Below are positions 1 through 7,695 of a stretch of 64,000 nt of DNA, in pieces; position 1 is the stretch's first letter, and each line of letters starts with the position of its first letter. A program made the translations under genes and the position numbers. The notes under the pieces are model-generated. The model did not search any database. It saw only the letters and a list, made by a program, of their open reading frames with translations, and was not told the DNA's origin. Source of the stretch: Bacteroides graminisolvens DSM 19988 = JCM 15093 (GTDB lineage: Bacteria; Bacteroidota; Bacteroidia; Bacteroidales; Bacteroidaceae); contig NZ_KE386627.1 of assembly GCF_000428125.1 (NCBI RefSeq), forward strand, positions 62,001 through 126,000. The letters are read 5' to 3'.

Positions 1-589
1 CTCAAAGCATTTTTATTGCGATTTGAGTAGGGCTGTAAATGATGCTCGTGCGGATATTCGTCAGAAACTGATTCGAATTGAAAAATGGTTTTACATCCAA
101 GATGCTAAATTTGATGATTTCTATTTAGTAAAGCAAATGGATATAGTTTGGAATATAACAGCTAAAATGTTTCCAAATATTAAATATGAATTAAATCATG
201 AGACATCTGAAGAGATTAGCGTGAAATTAAAAGCTGCTTACTTTATTCATATATCAGATATCTTGACGATTTTTTATAATAATATGTTTAGTTATAGCCG
301 ACCAACCAAGATTCGTAATTTTAAGATATCATGTAGAGTTGATGGTACGATAGCTCATCTTCATTTTGAGAATGATATTTTGGATTCAGAGGATAGTCTT
401 AATCAAAAATTTAAAGAGATGCTAACCTCATATAGTCGATTACAAATGGAAGGGAAGAGTGGGCTTATTAAGGTGAAAAAAATTATTAAATATGATCTTG
501 CTTGTGAGTCAAATGAAGTGCTTATAAAAGCTGAAAATAATAAATGCCTTATTGATGTCAACATAGAATTAAAAGATTTGCTCGCATGA
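1..589 (+). CDS. dtcA: DtcA-like sensor kinase, C-terminal ATPase part (cut by window edge)
   Basis: The reading frame is open to the left edge, so the start lies outside the window; the TTG at 23 is internal. The visible ~195 residues look like a divergent GHKL/HATPase domain: an N-box-like helix (ISDILTIFYNNMFSYS), a beta strand ending FENDI where the G1 box DxGxG would be, and EGKSGLIKVKKII resembling the lid glycines and following helix. The stop overlaps the next ATG (ATGA, 586-589), so it is coupled to a receiver gene and then a receiver-phosphorylase gene. That order is the known Detocs arrangement, in which the kinase senses phage infection and phosphorylates its partners. Base composition is much more AT-rich than the neighbouring chromosome. 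The sensor and His-phosphotransfer regions cannot be seen, so the kinase assignment rests on the partial ATPase domain plus context. Confidence 0.68.
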   Translation, partial: SKHFYCDLSRAVNDARADIRQKLIRIEKWFYIQDAKFDDFYLVKQMDIVWNITAKMFPNIKYELNHETSEEISVKLKAAYFIHISDILTIFYNNMFSYSRPTKIRNFKISCRVDGTIAHLHFENDILDSEDSLNQKFKEMLTSYSRLQMEGKSGLIKVKKIIKYDLACESNEVLIKAENNKCLIDVNIELKDLLA

Positions 590-1041
590 AAAAGATATTA
601 TTAGTAGAAGATTTGCCACAAAAAGCAGATAATATTAAAAGTTTATTGAAACTTGAATTTCCTGAAATAGAGATAGAAGAAAGAAGTTCTTATCATACTG
701 CAATTGAGGAGATATATCGGAATTATAATAAATATTTTGTGGTTTTGCTTGATGTATCAATGTCAACTTATGATGCTGGGGTAGAAGAGAATGGTGGTAT
801 TCCAGAAGCGCTTGCTGGAAAAATGATTCTTGATGGGATGTACTTAAGGGATATTCCAGTTAAAGTAAAAGTTATGACTATGTATGAGAGCTTTGATGGT
901 AAAAGTATACAAGAGCTAGATAAAGAACTAAGAGAAGATAGTCCTGAGAATTATGATGGGTATATTTTTTTCTCGTTTCAAAAAAGTGATTGGAGGAAGC
1001 AGTTAAGCGATTATATTCATAAAATGATAGAAATAAAATGA
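586..1041 (+). CDS. dtcB: DtcB-like stand-alone receiver protein
   Basis: A 151-residue single-domain response regulator with no output domain. It begins MKKILLVEDLPQK, with the acidic pair E8/D9; the phosphoacceptor is D56 in VVLLDVSM; T98 (VMTMY) and K133 (FFSFQKSDW) fit the conserved Thr and switch Lys. There is an insertion of about 15 residues after beta-3 (VEENGGIPEALAG). The gene overlaps both neighbours by ATGA, implying fixed stoichiometry. In Detocs the receiver-only protein is reported to act as a phosphate sink that restrains the toxic effector in the absence of phage; that role is inferred here from architecture and gene order. A generic CheY-like protein is the alternative, but its place between a kinase and a receiver-phosphorylase fusion argues for Detocs. 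Confidence 0.78.
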   Translation: MKKILLVEDLPQKADNIKSLLKLEFPEIEIEERSSYHTAIEEIYRNYNKYFVVLLDVSMSTYDAGVEENGGIPEALAGKMILDGMYLRDIPVKVKVMTMYESFDGKSIQELDKELREDSPENYDGYIFFSFQKSDWRKQLSDYIHKMIEIK

Positions 1042-2291
1042 TAAATGTATTAATTATTGATGATCGAGAAGAAAAGGTCAAACTTATAAAAAAGATCTTG
1101 GTTGATGGGTGCAATCTTCCATTAGAAAATATTGAGTCTGCAGATAGTATTGCAAGTGGTAGAAGGAAACTAACAGAAAAGGTCTATGATTTGCTTTTAT
1201 TGGATTTAGTATTGCCATTGTTTTCTAATGAAGATCCAGATCCTAAAGGTGGGTTGAATTTTATTTCAGAGCTTAAAGGGAGTGCTGCAATGAAAACACC
1301 AATTCAAATAATTGGTCTTACCGAGAATATTAATGCGTATGAGACTAAAAAAGGTGAGTTTGAGAGGTTGTTGTTTAGCGTTATTTTATGTAAGCAAGGT
1401 TCGAGTGATTGGATTCAACAAGTAAAGGAAAAAGTAGATTATGCTATACGAATTAAAGAAGCAATATTGAAAACTATAAATGATAATAATAAATTTGATA
1501 TTGGATTAATTTGTGCTTTGCAAGAAGAATATAATCAAATGCTTGATGCGTTTGGTGGTGATACAAAATGGCGTAATTTTGAAATTGAAGATTATCCATA
1601 TCGTTTTAAAACGATTGAGATTACGACTGCGTCAAATAATGTTGTGCGAGTTATAGCTGCTACAGCAGGTCGTCCTGGTGTTGTGCCTACAGCGGTGCTT
1701 GCTACGACTATGTACAACTTATTTAAGGTTCAATCTGTTTTTATGACAGGTTTTTCTGCTGGTTTTCCGTCAAAAGACTTGGCACTTGGAGACGTAATGG
1801 TAGCAAAATCCATAGAAGATTATGCTAATGGAAAATTGATAGATGATCCAGCTAATACGGTTGAGCTCCTAAAGGAGATTCATCAAGTAGAAGCTTCTAC
1901 TGAGTTAGTAACTAAAATTCAGGAGTATGCCTCAAAACCAGAAACGCGGGCTACACTTAATGCTAAAGTGGAACGGGCTAATCTGAAAGTTAATAGCAGG
2001 GATAATTATGCAATACAAGTATCAGCAACATGTTGTGGTCCTTTTGTAGTGACATCCAATGATTTTGTAAATCAAATAAAAAGAGATAATAGAAAATTAG
2101 AAGGTCTTGATATGGAAGGTTATGGTTTATATTTGACTTCGCACCTCTTAACGAAACGTGTCAAAAAGGATGCTTTATGGCTTAAAGGTATAGGCGATTT
2201 TGCCAATCCTCAAAAATCTGACGGGTATCATGATACCTGCTCTTTTACAAGCGCAACTTTACTTCATATGTTTATTAAAGAGTATATGTAG
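1038..2291 (+). CDS. dtcC: DtcC-like effector: receiver + nucleoside phosphorylase-fold (ATP nucleosidase) domain
   Basis: The 417-residue protein has two domains. Residues 1-~140 are a receiver: D8/D9 (LIIDDR), phosphoacceptor D56 (LLLLDLVLP), T95 and K119. Residues ~153-417 are a PNP/MTA-SAH nucleosidase-fold domain: DIGLICALQEEY at the start, GFSAGF near the phosphate/ribose site, VTSNDF, the substrate-binding Glu motif LDMEGYGLY (E360) and the catalytic Asp motif GIGDFA (D387). Both phospho-signalling and nucleosidase residues are therefore present. Characterised Detocs effectors of this design cleave ATP to adenine and ribose-5-triphosphate once phosphorylated, aborting infection; activity here is inferred. 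Translation is coupled to the upstream receiver gene by ATGA. Coding is AT-rich, consistent with horizontal gain. A housekeeping nucleosidase is unlikely because of the receiver fusion. Confidence 0.8.
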   Translation: MINVLIIDDREEKVKLIKKILVDGCNLPLENIESADSIASGRRKLTEKVYDLLLLDLVLPLFSNEDPDPKGGLNFISELKGSAAMKTPIQIIGLTENINAYETKKGEFERLLFSVILCKQGSSDWIQQVKEKVDYAIRIKEAILKTINDNNKFDIGLICALQEEYNQMLDAFGGDTKWRNFEIEDYPYRFKTIEITTASNNVVRVIAATAGRPGVVPTAVLATTMYNLFKVQSVFMTGFSAGFPSKDLALGDVMVAKSIEDYANGKLIDDPANTVELLKEIHQVEASTELVTKIQEYASKPETRATLNAKVERANLKVNSRDNYAIQVSATCCGPFVVTSNDFVNQIKRDNRKLEGLDMEGYGLYLTSHLLTKRVKKDALWLKGIGDFANPQKSDGYHDTCSFTSATLLHMFIKEYM

Positions 2292-2402
2292 CATATGCAT
2301 ATCGTTTGTGTTGTTAATTGTTTCAAATGATGGAGGAGCACTTCCAATCGGAAGAGCAAAAGAAGTGGATTGACTATCTGAATAAGAGATATCTTTTCCC
2401 AA

Positions 2403-4862
2403 TCACTTCTCAAACTCCAACCTCACCACTTCACCAGCTGCAAGGGGCAGACTGACATATTCTCCCGTAAAGCTTTTGCTTCGCTTGCCGCGTGTTACCT
2501 TCACGGCTTGTGTGCCGGCGGGCTTCTTCAGCTGATAGGAGTAGGCTTTGTCGGCTTGCAGGGTGGCGGTCGTTACCCGGTTATCGTTCCATGTGAGTGA
2601 CACAGTGGCACCGCCGCGTACTTTGAAGCCTTGCAAACTGCCTTCCGACCAGCTTGGGGGAAGGGCGGGGAGCAGGTTGATAAAGCCTTCGTGGCTTTGT
2701 ACCAGCATTTCACTGATGCCGGAGGTGCCGCCCCAGTTGCCATCCATCTGGAAGGGCGGGTGCGAGCAGAACAGGTTGGGGAAGGTGCCGCTGCCGTGTT
2801 TCTTCGGGTTCTCGAGGGTGTAAGCGGGCACCAGCAGACTGCGGAACAGCTTGTAGGCGCGGTCGCCATCGCCCAAACGGGCCCAGAAATTGATCTTCCA
2901 TGCACGGCTCCATCCGGTGCCTTCGTCGCCTCGGCGGTTGAGGGTGGCACGGCAGGCTTCGGCAAGGGCCGGGGTTTTCGTGGGACTGATCTGGTTGCCG
3001 GGGTGCAGGCCGTACAGGTGCGACACGTGCCGGTGGTGCACATCGGTTTCGCGGTAATCTTCCAGCCACTCCATGAGGTAGCCTTCCTTGCTGATTTGAA
3101 GCGGGGGAAGCTGTGCCAAGGCGGCGGTCAGACTATCGGCAAAGGCTTTGTCGGTTTTCAGCAGGCGGGCGGCTTCAATCACGTTGCTGTACAGTTCGTG
3201 AATCAACTCGGTATCCATGACGGGCCCCATGCACACGCTCACGGGAGTGGGGTCATTGCCTACGTAGAAGGAGTTCTCGGGCGAAGAGGAGGGGGCGGTT
3301 ACCAACCAGCCGTGCACCGGCTCTTTCACCATGGTGGAGAGGAAGAACTCGGCCGCTCCTTTTAGCGTGGGGTATATTTCTTTGAGGTATTGGCGGTTTT
3401 GTGTAAACAGGTAGTGTTCCCACAGGTGGGCGCACAGCCAGGCACCGCCTGTATTGGTAGCGCCCCACGAAGGATGCTCGCCCGGTGCGGTGAAGTTCCA
3501 CACGTTGGTCATCATGTGGGCTACCCATCCGCGGGCGTGGGAACCGTAAAATGCTTTGGCGGTGGCCTCACCACTCTGTACCAATCCGCGGGTCAGTGCC
3601 ACAAGGGGTTGGTGAAGTTCCGAAAGGTTGCCTTGCTCCACCGGCCAATGATTCATCTGCACATTGATGTTAAGGTGGTAGTCGCCGTTCCACGGGGTGC
3701 CGCACTCATTGGCCCAGAGTCCTTGCAGGTTGGGCGGTAGCGAACCGGGACGGGTGCTGCTGATGAGCAGGTAGCGACCGTAGTTGTAATACAGTGATGC
3801 CATTGACGGGTCGTCGTTTTGCACGAAGCGGCGGATGCGCTCGTCGGTTGGCAGGTTCCACGGACCTTCGCTGTCGTTGGCGTCGCCGTCTTTCCCAATG
3901 AACAGGGAGGCGCGCTTAAACAGTTTCTGGTATTCGGCGATGTGTTCTTTTTTGATGTCTCCGTACGAAACACCGATGGCTTCCATCAGCTTTTTGCCGG
4001 CATATTCGTTGTAGTCGCTGCGTTCCAGACTGGTGGCGGAGGAGATGAAAAGGGTCGTGGCATTGGCGCCTTCAACGCTGATGCCGTGGTCGGATACGCT
4101 CACCTTGCCTCCGGTGGCATCGACAAACAGTTTGGCTGTGAAGCGCACGCCGTCAACTCCTTCTTTTCCGCTATCCAGTGTTCCTTCCATGATCAGGGTG
4201 TCGCCAACGGCTCTGACCGTGGCACGTTCGGGGCGGCTCAGCTTGGCGGTGAACGAAATGGCGTGACCGTCTGTCTCCAACGGTGTGATGATGCGCATCA
4301 CCATCACGTCTTTGCTGCGTGGCACGAAGTAACCGCGTATGAAGTTAACGCCTCCTTTGGTGAAGTGCGTGGCGCTGAATGCCTGCTCCAAGTCAAGGTA
4401 GCGTTTGTAGGCTTTGTAACTGCCATCGTCTGCGGGGTAGCGATAGGTGATGTCGAGGTTGCCCAACATCTGGTAGCTGCCGTAGGTACCGCCTTTCTCG
4501 GGCTTAACGGGCACGAAGTGTTGGTACATCATCTCTTGCGCTTCTTTGTTTTTACCCTGAAAAAGCAGCTGTTGAATGGCGGGTAGGTAAGAGGCGGCTT
4601 CGGGATTGCGATAGTCGGCCTCGGAACCGCTCCACATGTGGATGTTGTTGAGCACGATGCGTTCTTGCTCCACGCCACCGTCGGGCATCATGCCCAACCG
4701 GCCGTTGCCCAGCGGCAGGGTTTCTTCCCACTGAACAGCGGGGGAGTTGTACCACAGGGTGTTGTTGACCTCGGAGATGCGTTTCTTACTGCTTTGCGCA
4801 TGCAGCGATGCGCAGGTGCTTGCGGCCAGAAGGGCCAGTATCAATAATGAGTGCTTTTTCAT
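2403..4862 (-). CDS. Glycoside hydrolase family 95 (alpha-L-fucosidase/galactosidase-type)
   Basis: The start is placed at the ATG at 4862, because it begins a classical signal peptide (MKKHSLLILALLAAS..., cleavage near HAQ); longer versions add an unlikely leader. The product is 819 residues, secreted to the periplasm or outer surface. GH95 hallmarks are present: WYNSPAVQWEETLPLGNG and VLNNIHMWSG in the N-terminal domain, HLNINVQMNHWP (the catalytic-site Asn pair), SSSPENS, HRHVSHLYGLHPG, DEGTGWSRAWKINFWARL and FQMDGNWGGTSG (catalytic Asp). The family hydrolyses alpha-1,2-fucosyl or alpha-galactosyl linkages of host or plant glycans; the substrate cannot be fixed from sequence. It stands alone without SusC/SusD neighbours. 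Its 3' end lies about 110 bases from the low-GC Detocs module. Confidence 0.9.
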   Translation of the reverse strand: MKKHSLLILALLAASTCASLHAQSSKKRISEVNNTLWYNSPAVQWEETLPLGNGRLGMMPDGGVEQERIVLNNIHMWSGSEADYRNPEAASYLPAIQQLLFQGKNKEAQEMMYQHFVPVKPEKGGTYGSYQMLGNLDITYRYPADDGSYKAYKRYLDLEQAFSATHFTKGGVNFIRGYFVPRSKDVMVMRIITPLETDGHAISFTAKLSRPERATVRAVGDTLIMEGTLDSGKEGVDGVRFTAKLFVDATGGKVSVSDHGISVEGANATTLFISSATSLERSDYNEYAGKKLMEAIGVSYGDIKKEHIAEYQKLFKRASLFIGKDGDANDSEGPWNLPTDERIRRFVQNDDPSMASLYYNYGRYLLISSTRPGSLPPNLQGLWANECGTPWNGDYHLNINVQMNHWPVEQGNLSELHQPLVALTRGLVQSGEATAKAFYGSHARGWVAHMMTNVWNFTAPGEHPSWGATNTGGAWLCAHLWEHYLFTQNRQYLKEIYPTLKGAAEFFLSTMVKEPVHGWLVTAPSSSPENSFYVGNDPTPVSVCMGPVMDTELIHELYSNVIEAARLLKTDKAFADSLTAALAQLPPLQISKEGYLMEWLEDYRETDVHHRHVSHLYGLHPGNQISPTKTPALAEACRATLNRRGDEGTGWSRAWKINFWARLGDGDRAYKLFRSLLVPAYTLENPKKHGSGTFPNLFCSHPPFQMDGNWGGTSGISEMLVQSHEGFINLLPALPPSWSEGSLQGFKVRGGATVSLTWNDNRVTTATLQADKAYSYQLKKPAGTQAVKVTRGKRSKSFTGEYVSLPLAAGEVVRLEFEK

Positions 4863-4899
4863 GGTTTCAAGGATTTTACGTGTCAGTGGTCTGACTGGT

Positions 4900-5292
4900 T
4901 TACGGTAGCAGATAGGGCAAAAAGATGATGAGTCCCACAACGGCGGCGGCAATGGCGCACACCAGTACGGCACCTGCCGCTACATCTTTTATGTCACCGG
5001 CAAGAGGGTTTCGCCCGGGCGAAACCAGGTTGACCAGGCGTTCGATGGCGCTGTTGAACCCTTCGGCGGCCAGCACCATGCCGAAGCACAGCACCACGGC
5101 AATCCATTCACCACGGCTGATGCCGAAGTAGAAACCCGCTGCCGTGACAACCGCTATGGCCAGGCAATGGAAGCGTGCGTTGCGTTCGCTTCGCACAAAG
5201 CTGCAGATGCCTTTGCCGGCATACACAAAGCCTTGGAGGAAACGTTGCAGCGCTCCGCCCGGCCGGGGTTGGTTAGAGGGTTCGCCTTTCAT
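4900..5292 (-). CDS. dgkA: Diacylglycerol kinase, DgkA type (membrane)
   Basis: A 130-residue protein with three predicted transmembrane helices and the DgkA signature AAEGFNSAIERLVNLV followed by GDIKDVAAGAV, containing the catalytic Glu and the Lys-Asp-x-Ala-Ala-Gly motif. The family phosphorylates diacylglycerol or undecaprenol in the inner membrane, recycling lipid released by envelope polymer synthesis; which substrate is used here is unknown. It lies four bases downstream of the relA-type gene on the same strand and is probably co-transcribed with it. Confidence 0.9.
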   Translation of the reverse strand: MKGEPSNQPRPGGALQRFLQGFVYAGKGICSFVRSERNARFHCLAIAVVTAAGFYFGISRGEWIAVVLCFGMVLAAEGFNSAIERLVNLVSPGRNPLAGDIKDVAAGAVLVCAIAAAVVGLIIFLPYLLP

Positions 5293-5295
5293 GTG

Positions 5296-7509
5296 CTAAC
5301 TTCTGTTTACTTGCTTCACACCCTTCACGGTGCGCAGTTTTTTGATTAATGCCTCCAGTCGGCCGGTATCGCCCACCATGATGGTGAGGGTTCCCGAAAA
5401 CAGACCGTCGTTCGAATCGATTCCGATGGAGCGTAGGCTGATGCCGTTCTCTTTCGAAATAATAGAGGTAATGTTGGTCACAATACCAATGTCATCATGT
5501 CCCACAATGCGCAGGGTGATGGGGTATTGCGTGCCTTCCGACTTGCCTGCCCAGCGTGCTTTCACGATGCGGTAGCCGAAACGTTCGGTCATCTGGTTGG
5601 CGTTGGGGCAATCGTGGCGGTGTATCTTGATACCTCCCGACACGGTGACAAAGCCGAATACCTCGTCGCCGTAGATGGGGTTACAGCATTTGGCCAGCTT
5701 GAAGTCGATGCCTTTCAGGTTCTGGTCAATGACCAATACATCTTCCTTGCCACTGGTTTCTTCCTGTAAGGTTGTTTGCAGGTTGTAGCCCTCGGCGCTG
5801 CGGTACACCAGTTCGTCGTGCGAGTCACTGTCGCGCTTCTGCTGTTCCACGTAGCGATCCAGTATGTCGTTCACCTCGAGTGCACCTTCGGCTAGCTTCT
5901 GGTAGAACTCCGTCACGGTTTTGTAACCCATGCGTTTGATGAGTCGCATCATCACCGCCTCGTCATAATCCATCTTGCGGTTCTTGAACTTACGCTCAAT
6001 GGTTTCCTTGGCAAATTCGAGCTGACGGGAAGTCATCTCCTTCAACGCCTGGCGTATCTTGGTTTTAGCCTTCGAGGTGGTTACGATGTTCAGCCAGTCT
6101 TGCTTGGGCGTTTGGGTGTTGGAGGTCATAATTTCAACCTGATCACCGCTGTTGAGCTTTTGCTTGAGCTGCGCATTCTTGCCGTTCACCTTGGCACCGA
6201 TGCACTTGCTGCCTAGTTTGGAGTGAATGTGGAAAGCAAAATCGAGCACGGTAGCCCCTTTGCCCAGCTTGAACAAATCACCTTTGGGGGTGAACACAAA
6301 CACCTCGTCTTCATACAAGTCCATCTTGAACTGATCCATGACTTTCATCGAGTCACTGTCGGAATTCTCCAGTGCCTCACGCACGGAAGTAAGCCATTCG
6401 TCGAGTCCGCTTTCTCCCTTGATGCCTTTGTAACGCCAGTGAGCAGCCAGTCCGCGCTCAGCAATCTCGTCCATGCGTCGGGTACGTATCTGCACCTCCA
6501 CCCATTTGCCTTCGGGGCCCATCACCGTAATGTGCAAAGACTCGTAGCCGTTGCTTTTGGGAATAGACAGCCAGTCGCGCAAACGCTTGGGGTTGGGCTG
6601 GTACATATCCGTTACGATGGAGTACACCTGCCAGCATTCCTGCTTCTCCTTCTCCGGATCGGAATCAATGATGATACGAATGGCGAAGAGGTCGTAAATG
6701 CCTTCGAAAGGTGTTTTCTGCTTCTGTATCTTGTTCCAGATGGAGTGTATCGACTTGGTTCGTCCCTTGATTTCAAAGGTGAGTCCGGTGTCTGCCACCT
6801 TCTTTTGAATAGGCTCGATGAAAGAGGCGATGTACTTATCGCGCGAGGCCTTTGTTTCGTTGAGCTTATCCTTTATAAAGTAATAGGTTTCCTTCTGGGA
6901 GTACTTGAGGTACAGGTCTTCCAGTTCCGACTTGATTTTGTACAAGCCCAGCTTGTGCGCTAGCGGAGCGTAGAGGTACGCAGCCTCGTTGGCCACACGA
7001 ATGCGGTCTTCCTCGTTGGAGTCATGCTTGATGAGCCGCATGATGTTCACACGGTCGGCTATCATAATAAGTATCACCCGCATATCTTCGGCGAATGACA
7101 GGAGCAGGTTGCGGAAGTTCTCGCTTTCTATGGCCGGACTCTTAGCATACAGTTCGTTGGTTTTGACCAGTCCTTTGATGATGCTTGCCACGTCGTCTCC
7201 AAACGCCGCTCGCACGTCTTCCAGCGAAAGCATGTTGCTTTTCACGATTTCGTGCAGCATGATTCCTGTGATAACGGAACCCTTCATACCAATCTCCTCG
7301 GACACGATCACAGCGGTCTGCATGTCACGTATCACGGGGTTCATACCGAAATTATTACGCTGCAGGTTATTGTCGGCAGCGGCCTGTATCAAATAGTTCT
7401 TTAACTTCTTAGCGTCTTCTCGGGCAATGCTGTCTCCGGCGGATTGCATGAGCCTTCTGTAAAGAGCCGTCAGTTCCGCTTTCTCGGTTTTTGTAAAAAA
7501 TGCATCCAT
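5296..7509 (-). CDS. relA: RelA/SpoT-family (p)ppGpp synthetase, hydrolase site degenerate
   Basis: The 737-residue protein has the long RSH layout: N-terminal HD-like domain (~40-170), synthetase (~230-350), TGS (~390-450) and C-terminal ACT (~655-735). The synthetase is intact: GIYDLFAIRIII, NGYESLHITV and EVQIRTRRMDEIAERG followed by AAHWRYKG. The hydrolase site is not: the family motif LLHDVVEDT reads MLHEIVKSN (H86-E87, with the following acidic pair replaced by Lys-Ser), and the upstream His of the THP motif is absent (VIRDM). The DR..N..R element (ADRVNIMRL) remains. By analogy with RelA this should be a synthetase-only alarmone enzyme, so a separate SpoT would be expected elsewhere in the genome. 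It probably leads an operon with dgkA. Confidence 0.9.
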   Translation of the reverse strand: MDAFFTKTEKAELTALYRRLMQSAGDSIAREDAKKLKNYLIQAAADNNLQRNNFGMNPVIRDMQTAVIVSEEIGMKGSVITGIMLHEIVKSNMLSLEDVRAAFGDDVASIIKGLVKTNELYAKSPAIESENFRNLLLSFAEDMRVILIMIADRVNIMRLIKHDSNEEDRIRVANEAAYLYAPLAHKLGLYKIKSELEDLYLKYSQKETYYFIKDKLNETKASRDKYIASFIEPIQKKVADTGLTFEIKGRTKSIHSIWNKIQKQKTPFEGIYDLFAIRIIIDSDPEKEKQECWQVYSIVTDMYQPNPKRLRDWLSIPKSNGYESLHITVMGPEGKWVEVQIRTRRMDEIAERGLAAHWRYKGIKGESGLDEWLTSVREALENSDSDSMKVMDQFKMDLYEDEVFVFTPKGDLFKLGKGATVLDFAFHIHSKLGSKCIGAKVNGKNAQLKQKLNSGDQVEIMTSNTQTPKQDWLNIVTTSKAKTKIRQALKEMTSRQLEFAKETIERKFKNRKMDYDEAVMMRLIKRMGYKTVTEFYQKLAEGALEVNDILDRYVEQQKRDSDSHDELVYRSAEGYNLQTTLQEETSGKEDVLVIDQNLKGIDFKLAKCCNPIYGDEVFGFVTVSGGIKIHRHDCPNANQMTERFGYRIVKARWAGKSEGTQYPITLRIVGHDDIGIVTNITSIISKENGISLRSIGIDSNDGLFSGTLTIMVGDTGRLEALIKKLRTVKGVKQVNRS

Positions 7510-7661
7510 AATTTGCCGTACAGTTAGTTTCCAAATACCGATTGGGTTGATTTTCAGCTTTCTGTGCGGGCTGAAACAAAATCGGCCGTTAATCTTCTAA
7601 TTTTTCGTTGTAAAAATAGCTTTTTTTGTTCAGTGTACCGCACAAACTAAATAACATTTTG

Positions 7662-7669
7662 TATTTTTG
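7662..7669 (+). promoter_or_regulatory. Bacteroidetes -7 box (TATTTTTG)
   Basis: This sequence matches TAnnTTTG exactly, 26 bases before the DUF4301 start codon, in the AT-rich gap between divergent genes. No good -33 TTG is seen at the usual distance, so it is a partial match. Confidence 0.45.
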
Positions 7670-7695
7670 GGCATCAATTAATAAAACTTCATACG

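Noticed and set aside
2327..2455. 42-codon frame between dtcC and GH95
   Set aside because: It overlaps the GH95 3' end on the other strand and has no recognisable family; possibly a gene remnant, but not supportable as a gene.
3819..4586. 255-codon frame antisense to GH95
   Set aside because: A shadow frame in GC-rich coding sequence without family features.
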